Source: Methylocella sp. (lineage in GTDB: Bacteria > Pseudomonadota > Alphaproteobacteria > Rhizobiales > Beijerinckiaceae). From it: a stretch of DNA of 64,000 nt. The translations under genes were made by a program, and so were the position numbers. The DNA is taken from positions 4,022,501 through 4,086,500 of the forward strand of contig JBBCGG010000001.1 in assembly GCA_037200525.1 (NCBI GenBank), given 5' to 3'. A model generated the notes under the pieces. It worked only from the letters and a program-made list of their open reading frames with translations. It searched no databases and was not told the origin of the DNA. Shown here piece by piece: positions 37,121 to 46,374 of this stretch (position 1 is the first letter of the stretch; the number at the start of each line of letters is the position of its first letter).

Positions 37121-38032
37121 TTGGCTCGCGCCTTGCGCATACTCGTTCTTGGCTCGGCGGCGGGCGGTGGGTTCCCGCAATGGAACTGTAACTGTCCCGT
37201 TTGCCAGCTAGCTTGGAGTGGGGATAAGCGCGTCAGGCAGCGTAGCCAATCAAGTTTAGCAGTGAGCGCCGATGGCGAGCGCTGGCTGCTTTTGAATGCA
37301 TCGCCCGATCTTCGGCAACAAATTATCTCTTCTCCTGCGCTCCATCCCCGCGGAGCGAGCCGACAGTCTCCGATCTCCGCTGTATTTGTGACCAACGGCG
37401 ACATAGATCATCTGGCTGGCCTTCTAATTTTGCGCGAGCAGCAGGGATTTACGCTTTTCGGCAGCCATACGACTTTGGCCGAAGTTAACGGATCGAGCGT
37501 ATTTGGCGTCCTGAATAAAACGCTCGTGCGCACAGCGCCGGTTGAGCTTGAATCTACTATCGATGTCGGCATCGGGTTGAAAGTCACCGCATTCGCCGTT
37601 CCCGGCAAAATCCCGCTTTATCTCGAGGGCGACAAGGTCGATGTCGGCGCCGAAAGCGAGACTACGGTCGGTCTTGAAATCAGCGACGGGGCCAAGGCCT
37701 TCTTCTATATTCCCGGCTGCGCCGAAATAAATGAGCGCGTTTTAAAACGTTTGCGCGACGCGAATCTCTTATTCTTCGATGGCACGACCTTCACGGATGA
37801 TGAGATGGTCGCGCTCGGTCTGTCGTCGAAAACGGCATTCCGCATGGGTCATGTCGCGATGAGCGGTGAAAACGGGTCTCTGGCGCGTTTCGCCTCTAGC
37901 GGAATCGCCAAAAAAATCTATGTCCATATCAACAATACAAATCCGGTTTTGATTGAGGATTCCAAAGAACGCGCAAGCGTCGAAAAGGCCGGGTGGGACG
38001 TCGCTTATGATGGCATGGAGGTAGTGTTATGA
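37121..38032 (+). CDS. pqqB: PQQ biosynthesis protein PqqB
   Basis: Metallo-beta-lactamase-fold protein of the PQQ pathway, proposed to hydroxylate the tyrosine of the processed intermediate. About 303 residues. N-terminal ILVLGSAAGGGFPQWNCNCPVC is typical, with metal motif TNGDIDHLAGLL. Start codon is a TTG (37121, or 37133 for a shorter form starting MRILVLG), with no strong ribosome binding site, consistent with low expression relative to pqqA. Overlaps pqqC by four bases. Confidence 0.94.
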   Translation: MARALRILVLGSAAGGGFPQWNCNCPVCQLAWSGDKRVRQRSQSSLAVSADGERWLLLNASPDLRQQIISSPALHPRGASRQSPISAVFVTNGDIDHLAGLLILREQQGFTLFGSHTTLAEVNGSSVFGVLNKTLVRTAPVELESTIDVGIGLKVTAFAVPGKIPLYLEGDKVDVGAESETTVGLEISDGAKAFFYIPGCAEINERVLKRLRDANLLFFDGTTFTDDEMVALGLSSKTAFRMGHVAMSGENGSLARFASSGIAKKIYVHINNTNPVLIEDSKERASVEKAGWDVAYDGMEVVL

Positions 38033-38796
38033 GCGGGCTTTCAGCGCAAAAACTCACCAGCGATGAACTCGAGGCGAAGTTGCGCCAAGTCGGAGCCGAG
38101 CGCTACCATAATTTGCATCGCTTTCATCACCGTCTGCATAGCGGAGCCTGCACCTACGAAGAAGTGCAGGCCTGGGCGCTCAATCGCTATTATTATCAGG
38201 CGATGATTCCGATCAAAGATGCGACGGTGTTGACCCGCATCGCCAACGCCGAAGATCGTCGGCAATGGCGTAAGCGCATTGAGGATCATGATGGCCTGCG
38301 CGAAGGCGACGGCGGCATCGAGCGCTGGCTCAAGCTGACCGATAGCCTCGGATTCTCACGCGATTATGTGATTTCGACGGAGGGCATTCTTCCCGGCACG
38401 CGGTTCGCGGTCGAAGCCTACATCGAATTCTGCCGGACCCGCACACTTACCGAGGCGATCGCGTCTTCGCTGACCGAGTTGTTTTCCCCCGGCATCATCA
38501 GCGAGCGCGTGTCAGGCATGCTGGCGCATTATGATTTCGTCAGCAAAGACACGCTTGCTTATTTTTCCGCGCGGCCGCCACAGGCCAAGCGCGACGCCGA
38601 TTTCGCCCTCGACTATGTGAAAAATCATGCGGAGACCCGCGCCGAGCAGGATCTCGTCATCAAGGCCCTCGAATTCAAATGCTCCGTGCTTTGGGCGCAG
38701 CTCGATGCGCTGTGGAGCGCCTATGTCGACAAAGCCCTCCCGCCCGGCGCCTGGGCTCCGGGGACCGTGGCGAAGGCTCATGGAGTTGCAGCATGA
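38029..38796 (+). CDS. pqqC: pyrroloquinoline-quinone synthase PqqC
   Basis: Cofactor-less oxidase that performs the final ring closure and eight-electron oxidation to PQQ. 255 residues, all-helical. Typical stretches are HRFHHRLHSGACTYEEVQAWALNRYYYQ (abbreviated; HRFHHRL and WALNRYYYQ visible) and GILPGTRFAVEAYIEF. Start ATG overlaps the pqqB stop (ATGA), and its own stop overlaps pqqD the same way. Confidence 0.95.
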   Translation: MSGLSAQKLTSDELEAKLRQVGAERYHNLHRFHHRLHSGACTYEEVQAWALNRYYYQAMIPIKDATVLTRIANAEDRRQWRKRIEDHDGLREGDGGIERWLKLTDSLGFSRDYVISTEGILPGTRFAVEAYIEFCRTRTLTEAIASSLTELFSPGIISERVSGMLAHYDFVSKDTLAYFSARPPQAKRDADFALDYVKNHAETRAEQDLVIKALEFKCSVLWAQLDALWSAYVDKALPPGAWAPGTVAKAHGVAA

Positions 38797-39077
38797 GCCA
38801 GTCCGGGCAGCTGGTTGGCGCCGCGCCGCGCTTGCCCCGCGGCGTCCGACTGAAACATGACGATACGCGCGGCGAATGGTTGTTGCTCGCGCCCGAACGG
38901 GTGGTGAAGGTCGATCCCATAGCTGTCGCCATCCTGCAACGCTGCGACGGAGTCGCGACGATCGAGGCCATCGTTGATGATCTGGCGGCGACTTACTCGG
39001 CTGACCGCGCCAGGATCGATACGGATGTGCGCGCGCTGCTCGCGGATCTTGCCGCCAAACGCATGGTGGATCTATGA
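38793..39077 (+). CDS. pqqD: PQQ biosynthesis peptide chaperone PqqD
   Basis: 94-residue chaperone that binds PqqA and presents it to the radical-SAM enzyme Pqq[21 protein letters not shown] and [20 protein letters not shown] are family-typical (each quoted in part). Linked by four-base overlaps to both pqqC and pqqE. Confidence 0.94.
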   Translation: MSQSGQLVGAAPRLPRGVRLKHDDTRGEWLLLAPERVVKVDPIAVAILQRCDGVATIEAIVDDLAATYSADRARIDTDVRALLADLAAKRMVDL

Positions 39078-40204
39078 ACGCACCGGTCAAGACTCCCACC
39101 CCCGTCGGCCTACTCGCCGAGTTGACGCACCGCTGTCCGCTGGGCTGCCCCTATTGCTCAAATCCGCTGGAGCTCGAGGCGCGCTCGGACGAGCTCGACA
39201 CCGCGACGTGGAAAAAGGTTTTTTCGGAGGCTGCGGCGCTCGGCGTTCTGCACGCGCATTTGTCCGGCGGCGAACCGGCGGCGCGGCGCGATCTCGTCGA
39301 AATCGTCGCCCATTGCGCGGCGATCGGCCTTTACACCAATCTGATTACCTCGGGCATCGGCCTGAACGAGGATCGCGTCAAGGCCTTGGCCGCCGCCGGG
39401 CTCGACCATGCCCAGCTGTCGATCCAAGATTCCGAGGCGATATCCGCAGATCGCATCGCCGGCTATCAAGGGGCTTTTGCGCGCAAGCAATCGGTCGCGG
39501 CATGGATCACGGCGGCCGGCCTGCCGCTCACCGTCAACGCCGTCATTCACCGCGCCAATGTCGCGCGCGCCGGCAAAATGGTCGAACTTGCCGTCATGCT
39601 CGGCGCTCGGCGCGTCGAAATCGCGCACACGCAATATTATGGCTGGGGCCTCGTCAATCGCGCCGCCCTGATGCCCACGGAGGCGCAAGCCGCGGCTGCG
39701 ATCGCTGAGGTCGAGGCGCTGCGCAACACCTATGCCGGCGTCATCGTGATCGACCATGTGATCCCCGATTATCATGCCCGTTACCCCAAAGCCTGCATGG
39801 GCGGCTGGGCCAAACGCACTTTGAATATCACGCCCTCGGGCAAGGCCCTCCCCTGCCATGCGGCGGAAACCATTCCGGAACTGGAATTCTGGAATGTGCG
39901 CGATCATTCAATCGAGGATATCTGGTTCCGCTCGCCGGCGTTTAACGCCTTCCGCGGTACGGACTGGATGCAGGAGCCCTGCCGTTCCTGCCCGCGCAAA
40001 GAAATCGACTTCGGCGGCTGCCGTTGCCAGGCCTTGGCCCTTACCGGCGACGCCCGGGCGACCGACCCGGTTTGCCATTTGTCGCCTAATCATCACCTTG
40101 TGTCTGAAATCGCGGCGGGTGGGCGCCACGCCAAGGAAGAAGAAGCGAACGTTGAATCGGCCTATGTGTACCGGGCTGTCAAAACGCCGGAGCCGGCGCA
40201 ATAG
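39074..40204 (+). CDS. pqqE: radical-SAM PqqA peptide cyclase PqqE
   Basis: Forms the Glu-Tyr carbon-carbon bond in PqqA. 376 residues. The radical-SAM cluster motif is CPLGCPYC near residues 18-25, and the C-terminal SPASM region supplies many cysteines ([43 protein letters not shown]). Last gene of pqqABCDE; a short GC-rich hairpin follows at 40248-40263. Confidence 0.96.
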   Translation: MNAPVKTPTPVGLLAELTHRCPLGCPYCSNPLELEARSDELDTATWKKVFSEAAALGVLHAHLSGGEPAARRDLVEIVAHCAAIGLYTNLITSGIGLNEDRVKALAAAGLDHAQLSIQDSEAISADRIAGYQGAFARKQSVAAWITAAGLPLTVNAVIHRANVARAGKMVELAVMLGARRVEIAHTQYYGWGLVNRAALMPTEAQAAAAIAEVEALRNTYAGVIVIDHVIPDYHARYPKACMGGWAKRTLNITPSGKALPCHAAETIPELEFWNVRDHSIEDIWFRSPAFNAFRGTDWMQEPCRSCPRKEIDFGGCRCQALALTGDARATDPVCHLSPNHHLVSEIAAGGRHAKEEEANVESAYVYRAVKTPEPAQ

Positions 40205-40262
40205 ATTTGCCGCGGCGCAAAGGTCCGGCGGCGGGGAAGTTGCATCCGCGGGGGAAAACCCG

Positions 40263-40330
40263 CTAGAGCGTAATGTTTGAACACATGATTTGATCTGAAA
40301 ACGCTCCGCCTTTTCGGAATCATGCTCTAG
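40263..40330. repeat. 68-base element with inverted ends, resembling a dispersed Rhizobiales intergenic repeat
   Basis: Begins CTAGAGC and ends GCTCTAG (seven-base perfect inverted termini). The interior contains GGAATCATGCTCTAG and TTTTCAGATCAAATCATGTG-like sequence on the minus strand, a combination I recall from many Rhizobiales intergenic spacers. It lies between pqqE and the indolepyruvate oxidoreductase gene. Only one copy is visible in this window. Confidence 0.5.
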
Positions 40331-40415
40331 AATCGATGCAACAGCGCCTTCCAGGCTTACGCTGGCCAATCCAGGTTTTTACGGCTGGGTTCGCGTCCGG
40401 CAGGAGACACAAGCG

Positions 40416-43400
40416 ATGGCGAACGCGGTGAAAAGCCCGCTCGACCTCGTCGAGGACCTTAAATCCACGTCCCTCGCCGACAAATATGACCTGACCAAAC
40501 AGCGGATCTTCGTCTCGGGGCCGCAGGCTGTTGTTCGTCTTTTGCTCATGCAAAAGGAGCTCGACCGGCGCGCCGGGCTTAAAACTGCTGGATTTATCTC
40601 AGGCTACCCAGGTTCGCCGCTCGGCGGCCTCGATCATAATTTCATTCGCGCCGAGACTGTTTTTCAGCAGAATGACATTCTGTTCCAGCCTGGCCTCAAT
40701 GAGGATCTGGCCGCCACCGCGGTGTGGGGGGCGCAACAGGCCGAAATGCGCGGCGAGGGCCAATTCGACGGCGTTTTCGCGCTTTGGTACGGCAAGGGTC
40801 CGGGCGTTGACCGCAGCGGCGATGTTTTCCGCCACGTGAATCTGGCGGGCTCGTCGCAATATGGCGGCGTGTTGGCGTTGATGGGCGATGACCACACCGC
40901 CGAATCGTCGACCACCGCGCATCAATCCGAATTTACATTCGTCGACGTAATGATGCCGATTCTCTCGCCGGCGGGCGTGCAGGAAATCATCGATTACGGA
41001 CTTTACGGCTATGCGATGAGCCGCTTTACCGGCGCATGGGTCGGCCTCAAATGCCTCAAGGATACGGTCGAATCGACCGGCTCGATCGACGGTTCGCTGG
41101 ATCGCGTGCGTCCTGTGACGCCGACGGATTTCGCGATGCCGCCAGGCGGCCTCAACATTCGCCGAAGCGACAAAATCCTCGAGCAGGAAAAGCGCCTGCA
41201 TAATTTCAAGCGCGACGCCATGCTCGCCTGGTTGCGCGCCAATCGCCTGAATAGGGTCATCACCTCCGGCGGCCCAAACGCCAAAATCGGCGTGATCGCG
41301 GCGGGAAAATCCTATCTCGACGTGCGGCAGGCGATGGAGGACCTTGAACTCGACGAGGTGGAGGCCAATGCGCTGGGTCTGCGGCTGCTCAAGATCGGTT
41401 GCGTCTGGCCGATCGAGCCGGTCGGCTTGCGGGACTTCGCGCAAGGGCTCGATCTCATCATCGTCGTCGAGGAAAAGCGATCGCTCATCGAAACGCAGGT
41501 GCGGGAAGAGCTGTATGGTTCGCCGAATCAGCCGGTCTGCATCGGAAAAAAGGATGAATCCGGCCGCTGGCTGTTCCCCGTCACCGGCGCTCTCGACGCC
41601 AATGACATCGCGATAGCGATCGGGCGGCGCCTGCTGCGCTTTAATCACAGCGACAGGCTCGAGCGCCGCGTGCAAAGGCTGGAACGGGCTCAAGCCATGC
41701 TCAGCGGCGGCGAGACGCTTGCCGTCCGTTCTCCTTATTTCTGCTCCGGCTGTCCGCACAATTCCTCGACAAAAGTGCCGGACGGCATGCGCGCCAATGC
41801 GGGCATCGGCTGCCACTACATGGCGCAGTCGATGGATCGCGCCACCGAGGGCTTCACCCAGATGGGCGGCGAGGGCGCCAATTGGGTCGGCGAGGCGCCT
41901 TTCTCGAAGCGCCCGCATATTTTCCAGAATCTAGGCGATGGCACTTACAATCATTCCGGCGTCCTGGCCTTGCGGTTCGCCGTCACGGCGGGCGTCGATA
42001 TCACCTACAAGATCTTGTTCAACGACGCGATCGCCATGACCGGCGGCCAACGGCTCGAAGGCGGCCTGTCCGTCGATCGGATCGCGCGTCAGGTCGCCGC
42101 CGAGAATGTCAGCCGCGTCGTAGTCGTGACCGACGAGCCGAACAAATATTCGCCCGAGCTGCAATGGCCTGCGGGCATAGCCATTCATGACCGTCATGAA
42201 CTCGAGGAAGTTCAGCGCGAGCTCGCCGCCGTGCCTGGGGTCACTGCGCTGATCTATGATCAGACCTGCGCCGCCGAAAAGCGCCGCCGGCGCAAGCGCG
42301 GCGATTTCCCTGATCCGGACAAGCGCGTCATCATCAATGAATTGATTTGCGAAGGCTGCGGCGATTGCGGCGTCGCGTCCAATTGCGTTTCAATCCAGCC
42401 GCTCGACACGGAATTCGGCCGCAAGCGGGTGATCGACCAATCGAGCTGCAACAAGGATTTTTCCTGCGTCGACGGATTTTGTCCCTCCTTCGTGACCGTG
42501 CACGGAGCCAAGCCGAAAAAAGCCGCGGCGCAGATTGCGTTTGATTTCCCGGCTCCTCCGCAGCCGCAGATCGCCAAGCTCGGCGCGCGGCCATATGGCG
42601 TTCTGATCACTGGCGTCGGCGGCACAGGAGTCGTGACCATCGGCGCCATTCTCGGCATGGCGGCGCATATCGAAGGCAAGGGCTGCGGATCGATCGATAT
42701 GGCGGGCCTTGCGCAAAAAGGCGGCGCGGTCTTCAGCCACGTCAAGCTCGCGGCAAAGCCCGAAGACATTCATGCGATTCGCGTCGCCGCCGGCGAGGCC
42801 GATCTGGTTCTTGGTTGCGATCTCGTCGTCTCAGGCTCGCAGCAAGTTCTTGCGGCGATCCGCAAAGGCGAGACCGGCGTCCTCGTGAACATTGCTGAAA
42901 TCTATCCCGGCGAGTTCACCCGCGACGCTGATTTCACATTGCCCGATGAGCGGATCAAACGCGCGATATCGCGCGCGGCTGGCGATGGTCTTCGCTTCGT
43001 CGACGCGACGGCTACGGCGACAGCCCTGCTCGGCAACTCGATTGCGGCCAATATGTTTATGCTCGGCCATGCCTGGCAGCAAGGCTTCGTGCCCCTTGGG
43101 GAGGCGTCGCTCTTGCGGGCGATAGAACTCAACGGCGAAGCGGTCGCGATGAATAAGCTGGCGTTTTTATGGGGCCGCCGCGCCGCCGCCAACCCCGCCG
43201 CCGTTTCTGCCGTTATCCAGTCGTTGCGCCCCGACGCCATAGCGCCAAAGCAAGCGCGGACGCTCGACGAGGCGATTGCAAGGCGCACCGCCTTTTTGAC
43301 CGATTACCAGAACGCCGCCTATGCGCGCCGCTATCTCAGCCTCATCCGGCGCACCGGCGAGATCGAGAAGGCGAGGACGCCTGGAGCCGATGAGCTCATT

Positions 43401-43919
43401 CACGCGGTTGCGCGGGCTCTATTCAAGCTGATGGCGATCAAGGATGAGTATGAGGTCGCTCGGCTCTATACGGATGGATCCTTCGCGAAACAGATCGCGG
43501 CCGCGTTCGAAGGCGATCTCAAATTCGAGTTTCATCTCGCCCCGCCCCTTCTTGGCCGCAAGAACGCCAAAGGCGAAGCGATCAAGACGAGCTTTGGCCC
43601 ATGGGTGATGCCGGTCTTCAAGGCGCTCGCGCGGCTGAGGTTTTTACGCGGCACTCCGCTTGATGTTTTTGGCTATGCGAAGGAGCGGCGTCTCGAGCGC
43701 AAACTCATCACGGATTATGAGGCTTTGCTGGGCGAGATTCTGGACAATTTGTCGCCCGGCAATCATGCGCTGGCTGTAGCGCTTGCGGCGATCCCGGAGA
43801 AAATCCGCGGCTTTGGCCATGTAAAGCTGCGGAGCCTTGAGGCGGCGAAGGCGGAAGAACAAGCGTTGCTTGAGCAGTTCCGGCACGATGGGCGGCCGAT
43901 AAAGCTCGCAGCGGAATAG
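40416..43919 (+). CDS. indolepyruvate ferredoxin oxidoreductase family protein (fused subunits)
   Basis: 1167-residue thiamine-diphosphate and iron-sulfur enzyme that oxidatively decarboxylates aryl pyruvates. The N-terminal part holds the alpha-type pyrimidine-binding and core domains (FISGYPGSPLGGLDHNF; FCSGCPHNSSTKVPDG); the middle includes a ThDP-binding segment (YKILFNDAIAMTGGQRLEGG) and iron-sulfur cysteines in ICEGCGDCGVASNC; the C-terminal third (ITGVGGTGVVTIGAILGMAAH onward) is the gamma subunit domain. Such fused forms occur in aerobic proteobacteria. CAGGAG precedes the start. The neighbouring genes give no pathway partner. Confidence 0.9.
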   Translation: MANAVKSPLDLVEDLKSTSLADKYDLTKQRIFVSGPQAVVRLLLMQKELDRRAGLKTAGFISGYPGSPLGGLDHNFIRAETVFQQNDILFQPGLNEDLAATAVWGAQQAEMRGEGQFDGVFALWYGKGPGVDRSGDVFRHVNLAGSSQYGGVLALMGDDHTAESSTTAHQSEFTFVDVMMPILSPAGVQEIIDYGLYGYAMSRFTGAWVGLKCLKDTVESTGSIDGSLDRVRPVTPTDFAMPPGGLNIRRSDKILEQEKRLHNFKRDAMLAWLRANRLNRVITSGGPNAKIGVIAAGKSYLDVRQAMEDLELDEVEANALGLRLLKIGCVWPIEPVGLRDFAQGLDLIIVVEEKRSLIETQVREELYGSPNQPVCIGKKDESGRWLFPVTGALDANDIAIAIGRRLLRFNHSDRLERRVQRLERAQAMLSGGETLAVRSPYFCSGCPHNSSTKVPDGMRANAGIGCHYMAQSMDRATEGFTQMGGEGANWVGEAPFSKRPHIFQNLGDGTYNHSGVLALRFAVTAGVDITYKILFNDAIAMTGGQRLEGGLSVDRIARQVAAENVSRVVVVTDEPNKYSPELQWPAGIAIHDRHELEEVQRELAAVPGVTALIYDQTCAAEKRRRRKRGDFPDPDKRVIINELICEGCGDCGVASNCVSIQPLDTEFGRKRVIDQSSCNKDFSCVDGFCPSFVTVHGAKPKKAAAQIAFDFPAPPQPQIAKLGARPYGVLITGVGGTGVVTIGAILGMAAHIEGKGCGSIDMAGLAQKGGAVFSHVKLAAKPEDIHAIRVAAGEADLVLGCDLVVSGSQQVLAAIRKGETGVLVNIAEIYPGEFTRDADFTLPDERIKRAISRAAGDGLRFVDATATATALLGNSIAANMFMLGHAWQQGFVPLGEASLLRAIELNGEAVAMNKLAFLWGRRAAANPAAVSAVIQSLRPDAIAPKQARTLDEAIARRTAFLTDYQNAAYARRYLSLIRRTGEIEKARTPGADELIHAVARALFKLMAIKDEYEVARLYTDGSFAKQIAAAFEGDLKFEFHLAPPLLGRKNAKGEAIKTSFGPWVMPVFKALARLRFLRGTPLDVFGYAKERRLERKLITDYEALLGEILDNLSPGNHALAVALAAIPEKIRGFGHVKLRSLEAAKAEEQALLEQFRHDGRPIKLAAE

Positions 43920-43953
43920 GCGGACGAAGCAGAATTCCTCAGAGGGCGTCTCC

Positions 43954-43984
43954 GCCTGTCAATGGAATCAGTCCATTGACAGGC
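43954..43984. terminator. perfect hairpin between convergent genes
   Basis: GCCTGTCAATGGA-ATCAG-TCCATTGACAGGC, a perfect 13-pair stem in the 83-base gap between the indolepyruvate oxidoreductase and homospermidine synthase stops. Probably a bidirectional terminator. No long T-run follows on either strand. Confidence 0.65.
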
Positions 43985-44002
43985 AAGATCGCTCGCCGCC
44001 GC

Positions 44003-45436
44003 CTAGGACCTTACGATCACATTCTTGAACTGCCACGGGCTTTCCACATCGATATCCTCAGGGAACAGAATGCCGCGGCCTTTTAGCGGCGTCCAACCCG
44101 TATATTGTCCAATGAGCGGCCCAAGATAGGGACGCTGCAGCTCGAGGCATCGGCGGAAATCGATTTCGTCGGCGTCGACGATGCCGGCTGTCGGATTTTC
44201 CAGCGCCCAGACCATGGCGGCGACGACGGCGGACGTCACCTGCATCCCCGTCGCGTTCTGGTAAGGCGCGAGCCGCCGCGTCTCTTCGATGGAGAGTTGC
44301 GAGCCGTACCAATAGGCGTTCTTGGCGTGGCCATAGAGCAGCACGCCGAGCTCATCCATGCCGTCGAGAATGTCCTCCTCGCCAAGGATGTGCCAAGCCT
44401 TCTGCTCTTGCCATTGCGCGCCCGCCATTTCGTCGAGCGAGAGGATTGCGTCATCGGCTGGGCGGTAGGCGTAATGGCAGGTCGGCCGATAGACGACCTC
44501 CCCGGACTCGCGCACGGTGAAATAATCGGCGATCGAGATCGCTTCATTATGGGTGACCAGCCAGGCGTGCTGCGCCCGCCCCGACGGAGTCCACGTGCGC
44601 ACGCGCGTGCCGGCGCCAGCCCGCATCAGATAGATCGCGCAATCGGGTCCGAACGGATGCCGTTTGCCTTCTGGCGGCAATTGCTTTTCATGCGTTCCCC
44701 AACCGAGTTCGGCGGGCTGCAAGCCTTCTGAAATGAACCCCTCGACAGACCATGTATTGACGAAAACGCCTGCCGGCTTCGGCGAGCGAGCGCGCTGACT
44801 ATCGCGTTCCGCGATATGGATGCCTTTGACTCCGACCTTTTGCGCGAGTCGTCCCCAATCGGCCCGCGACGACGGCGCGCCCGGATCTATGCCGCAATCG
44901 GTGGCGACGTTCAGCAGCGCCTGTTTGACGAACCAGGACACCATGCCTGGGTTAGCCCCGCAGCATGAAATTGCCGTCGGCCCGGGCCCAACGGCGCGGC
45001 GGAGGTCGAGCACGGCCTCGCGCAGCGCATAGTTTGAGCGTTGGGATATGCTCAGCCGAGCGTCGGTGTAAAACCCCAGCCAAGGTTCAGCGACAGTGTC
45101 GATGTAAAGCGCGCCGAGTTCATGGCAGAGGCCCATGATTGCGACGGACGACACGTCGACAGACAAATTGACGACAAACGCCTGGCCTTCGCCTTCCGTG
45201 AGTAAAGGCGTCAGAAAGTCGACAAAATTCTCCCGCGTGACGGGTTTTTGGATGAAGGTGATGCCGCGCTCGTCGAGAAGGCGGCGATTTTTGTCGTCAG
45301 GATCGATGACGGTGACGCGTGATTTATCGAACGTGAAGTGGCGCTCGATGAGCGGCAATATCCCGCGCCCGATCGAACCGAAACCGATCATCACGATCGG
45401 GCCAGTAATCGAGCCATGCACGGGCCAATTCGCCAT
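44003..45436 (-). CDS. hss: homospermidine synthase
   Basis: NAD-dependent enzyme that makes sym-homospermidine from two putrescines (or putrescine and spermidine), the main polyamine of many alphaproteobacteria. About 477 residues. Rossmann motif IVMIGFGSIGRGILPLIERH near residue 18, then AVGPGPTAISCCGANPGMVSWF, and NTWSVEGFISEGLQPAELGWGTHE are family-typical (each abbreviated). ATG 45436 has GGGAGA upstream. It lies downstream of an ornithine decarboxylase gene, which would provide the putrescine, with a GNAT gene between. Confidence 0.94.
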   Translation of the reverse strand: MANWPVHGSITGPIVMIGFGSIGRGILPLIERHFTFDKSRVTVIDPDDKNRRLLDERGITFIQKPVTRENFVDFLTPLLTEGEGQAFVVNLSVDVSSVAIMGLCHELGALYIDTVAEPWLGFYTDARLSISQRSNYALREAVLDLRRAVGPGPTAISCCGANPGMVSWFVKQALLNVATDCGIDPGAPSSRADWGRLAQKVGVKGIHIAERDSQRARSPKPAGVFVNTWSVEGFISEGLQPAELGWGTHEKQLPPEGKRHPFGPDCAIYLMRAGAGTRVRTWTPSGRAQHAWLVTHNEAISIADYFTVRESGEVVYRPTCHYAYRPADDAILSLDEMAGAQWQEQKAWHILGEEDILDGMDELGVLLYGHAKNAYWYGSQLSIEETRRLAPYQNATGMQVTSAVVAAMVWALENPTAGIVDADEIDFRRCLELQRPYLGPLIGQYTGWTPLKGRGILFPEDIDVESPWQFKNVIVRS

Positions 45437-45619
45437 TCTTGTATCTCCCAAAAGTCGAATCGAGGAATGGTCCCGCAGTCCACGGGAAAAAGCCTGCCTT
45501 GAGTTTGCAAGGCAGCAACATCAGCTCAAGGACGCCGAGTCCGGGACGTCAATTTCATTGCGTGCGCGGAACCAAGCCCGGCGCCTGGTCCGCATCGTCA
45601 TCGCCACCGAAAAAACCGA

Positions 45620-46219
45620 TCAGGCGGCTTGGCGGAATTGCGCCAAATCCCGAGAAAAATCGCGGAGCCCGGTCGCCTTGACGAGACCCTTGGCCCCTTT
45701 TAACGCACCCGCCTTGAGCTCAAGCGCGAGAAAACGGGCATCATCGACCGGGCCGGGCAAAACCAGATCAAGCGTGTGGCGCCGGGAAAAACCGAATGGT
45801 TCATAATAAGGCGCATCTCCAACCAGCAATAACGCTTCATAACCTGCGACGAAAGCCCGGAACAAAGCCTCAGCCATGAGCCTGCGGCCAAAACCTCGCG
45901 AGCGATAGGCTGTCGCGACCGCAAGCGGGCCGAGCAGCAAACCGTCGACGCCGCCCGCCTCGACATGCCACATGCGTAGAGTGCCGATCAACGCATCCGC
46001 AGTCTTCATCGCCAGCGAAAGCCCAGCCGCCGGCAATCTGCCTTCGCGCAAGCGTTCGGCGGTTTTCTCGCAACGCGCCACGCCGAAAGCCTCGTCAAGC
46101 AAGGCTTCGCGGGCAAAAAAATCGGGCGGCTCTTCGTCGCCGATATAGATATCAGGTTCGCTGACATCTCCGATGAAAAAGGGAGCCTGCCGATCGATTT
46201 GGGTCGAGATCGAGGTCAT
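45620..46219 (-). CDS. GNAT-family N-acetyltransferase
   Basis: 199-residue acetyltransferase. The acetyl-CoA binding motif is visible in LAVATAYRSRGFGRRLMAEALF, followed by LLVGDAPYYEPFGFSRRH, a pattern of the YhbS-like subgroup. Encoded between ornithine decarboxylase and homospermidine synthase on the same strand, so a polyamine substrate is an attractive guess but unproven. ATG 46219 with GGAGG five bases upstream; the longer open frame to 46324 is not needed. Confidence 0.85.
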   Translation of the reverse strand: MTSISTQIDRQAPFFIGDVSEPDIYIGDEEPPDFFAREALLDEAFGVARCEKTAERLREGRLPAAGLSLAMKTADALIGTLRMWHVEAGGVDGLLLGPLAVATAYRSRGFGRRLMAEALFRAFVAGYEALLLVGDAPYYEPFGFSRRHTLDLVLPGPVDDARFLALELKAGALKGAKGLVKATGLRDFSRDLAQFRQAA

Positions 46220-46374
46220 CAGAGCCTCCGCCGGCGCAAAACCGGGATTGCGTGACGACCCTCGCACCGTACAAAGGCTCAAAACTGAGCCTTTGCCGGC
46301 CGTACGGGACAAGGAAAGCGGCATGTGCGGGAAGAAAACGCGTCCGCCGCCAGGCGTTTCAAGCAGCGCGCTGC

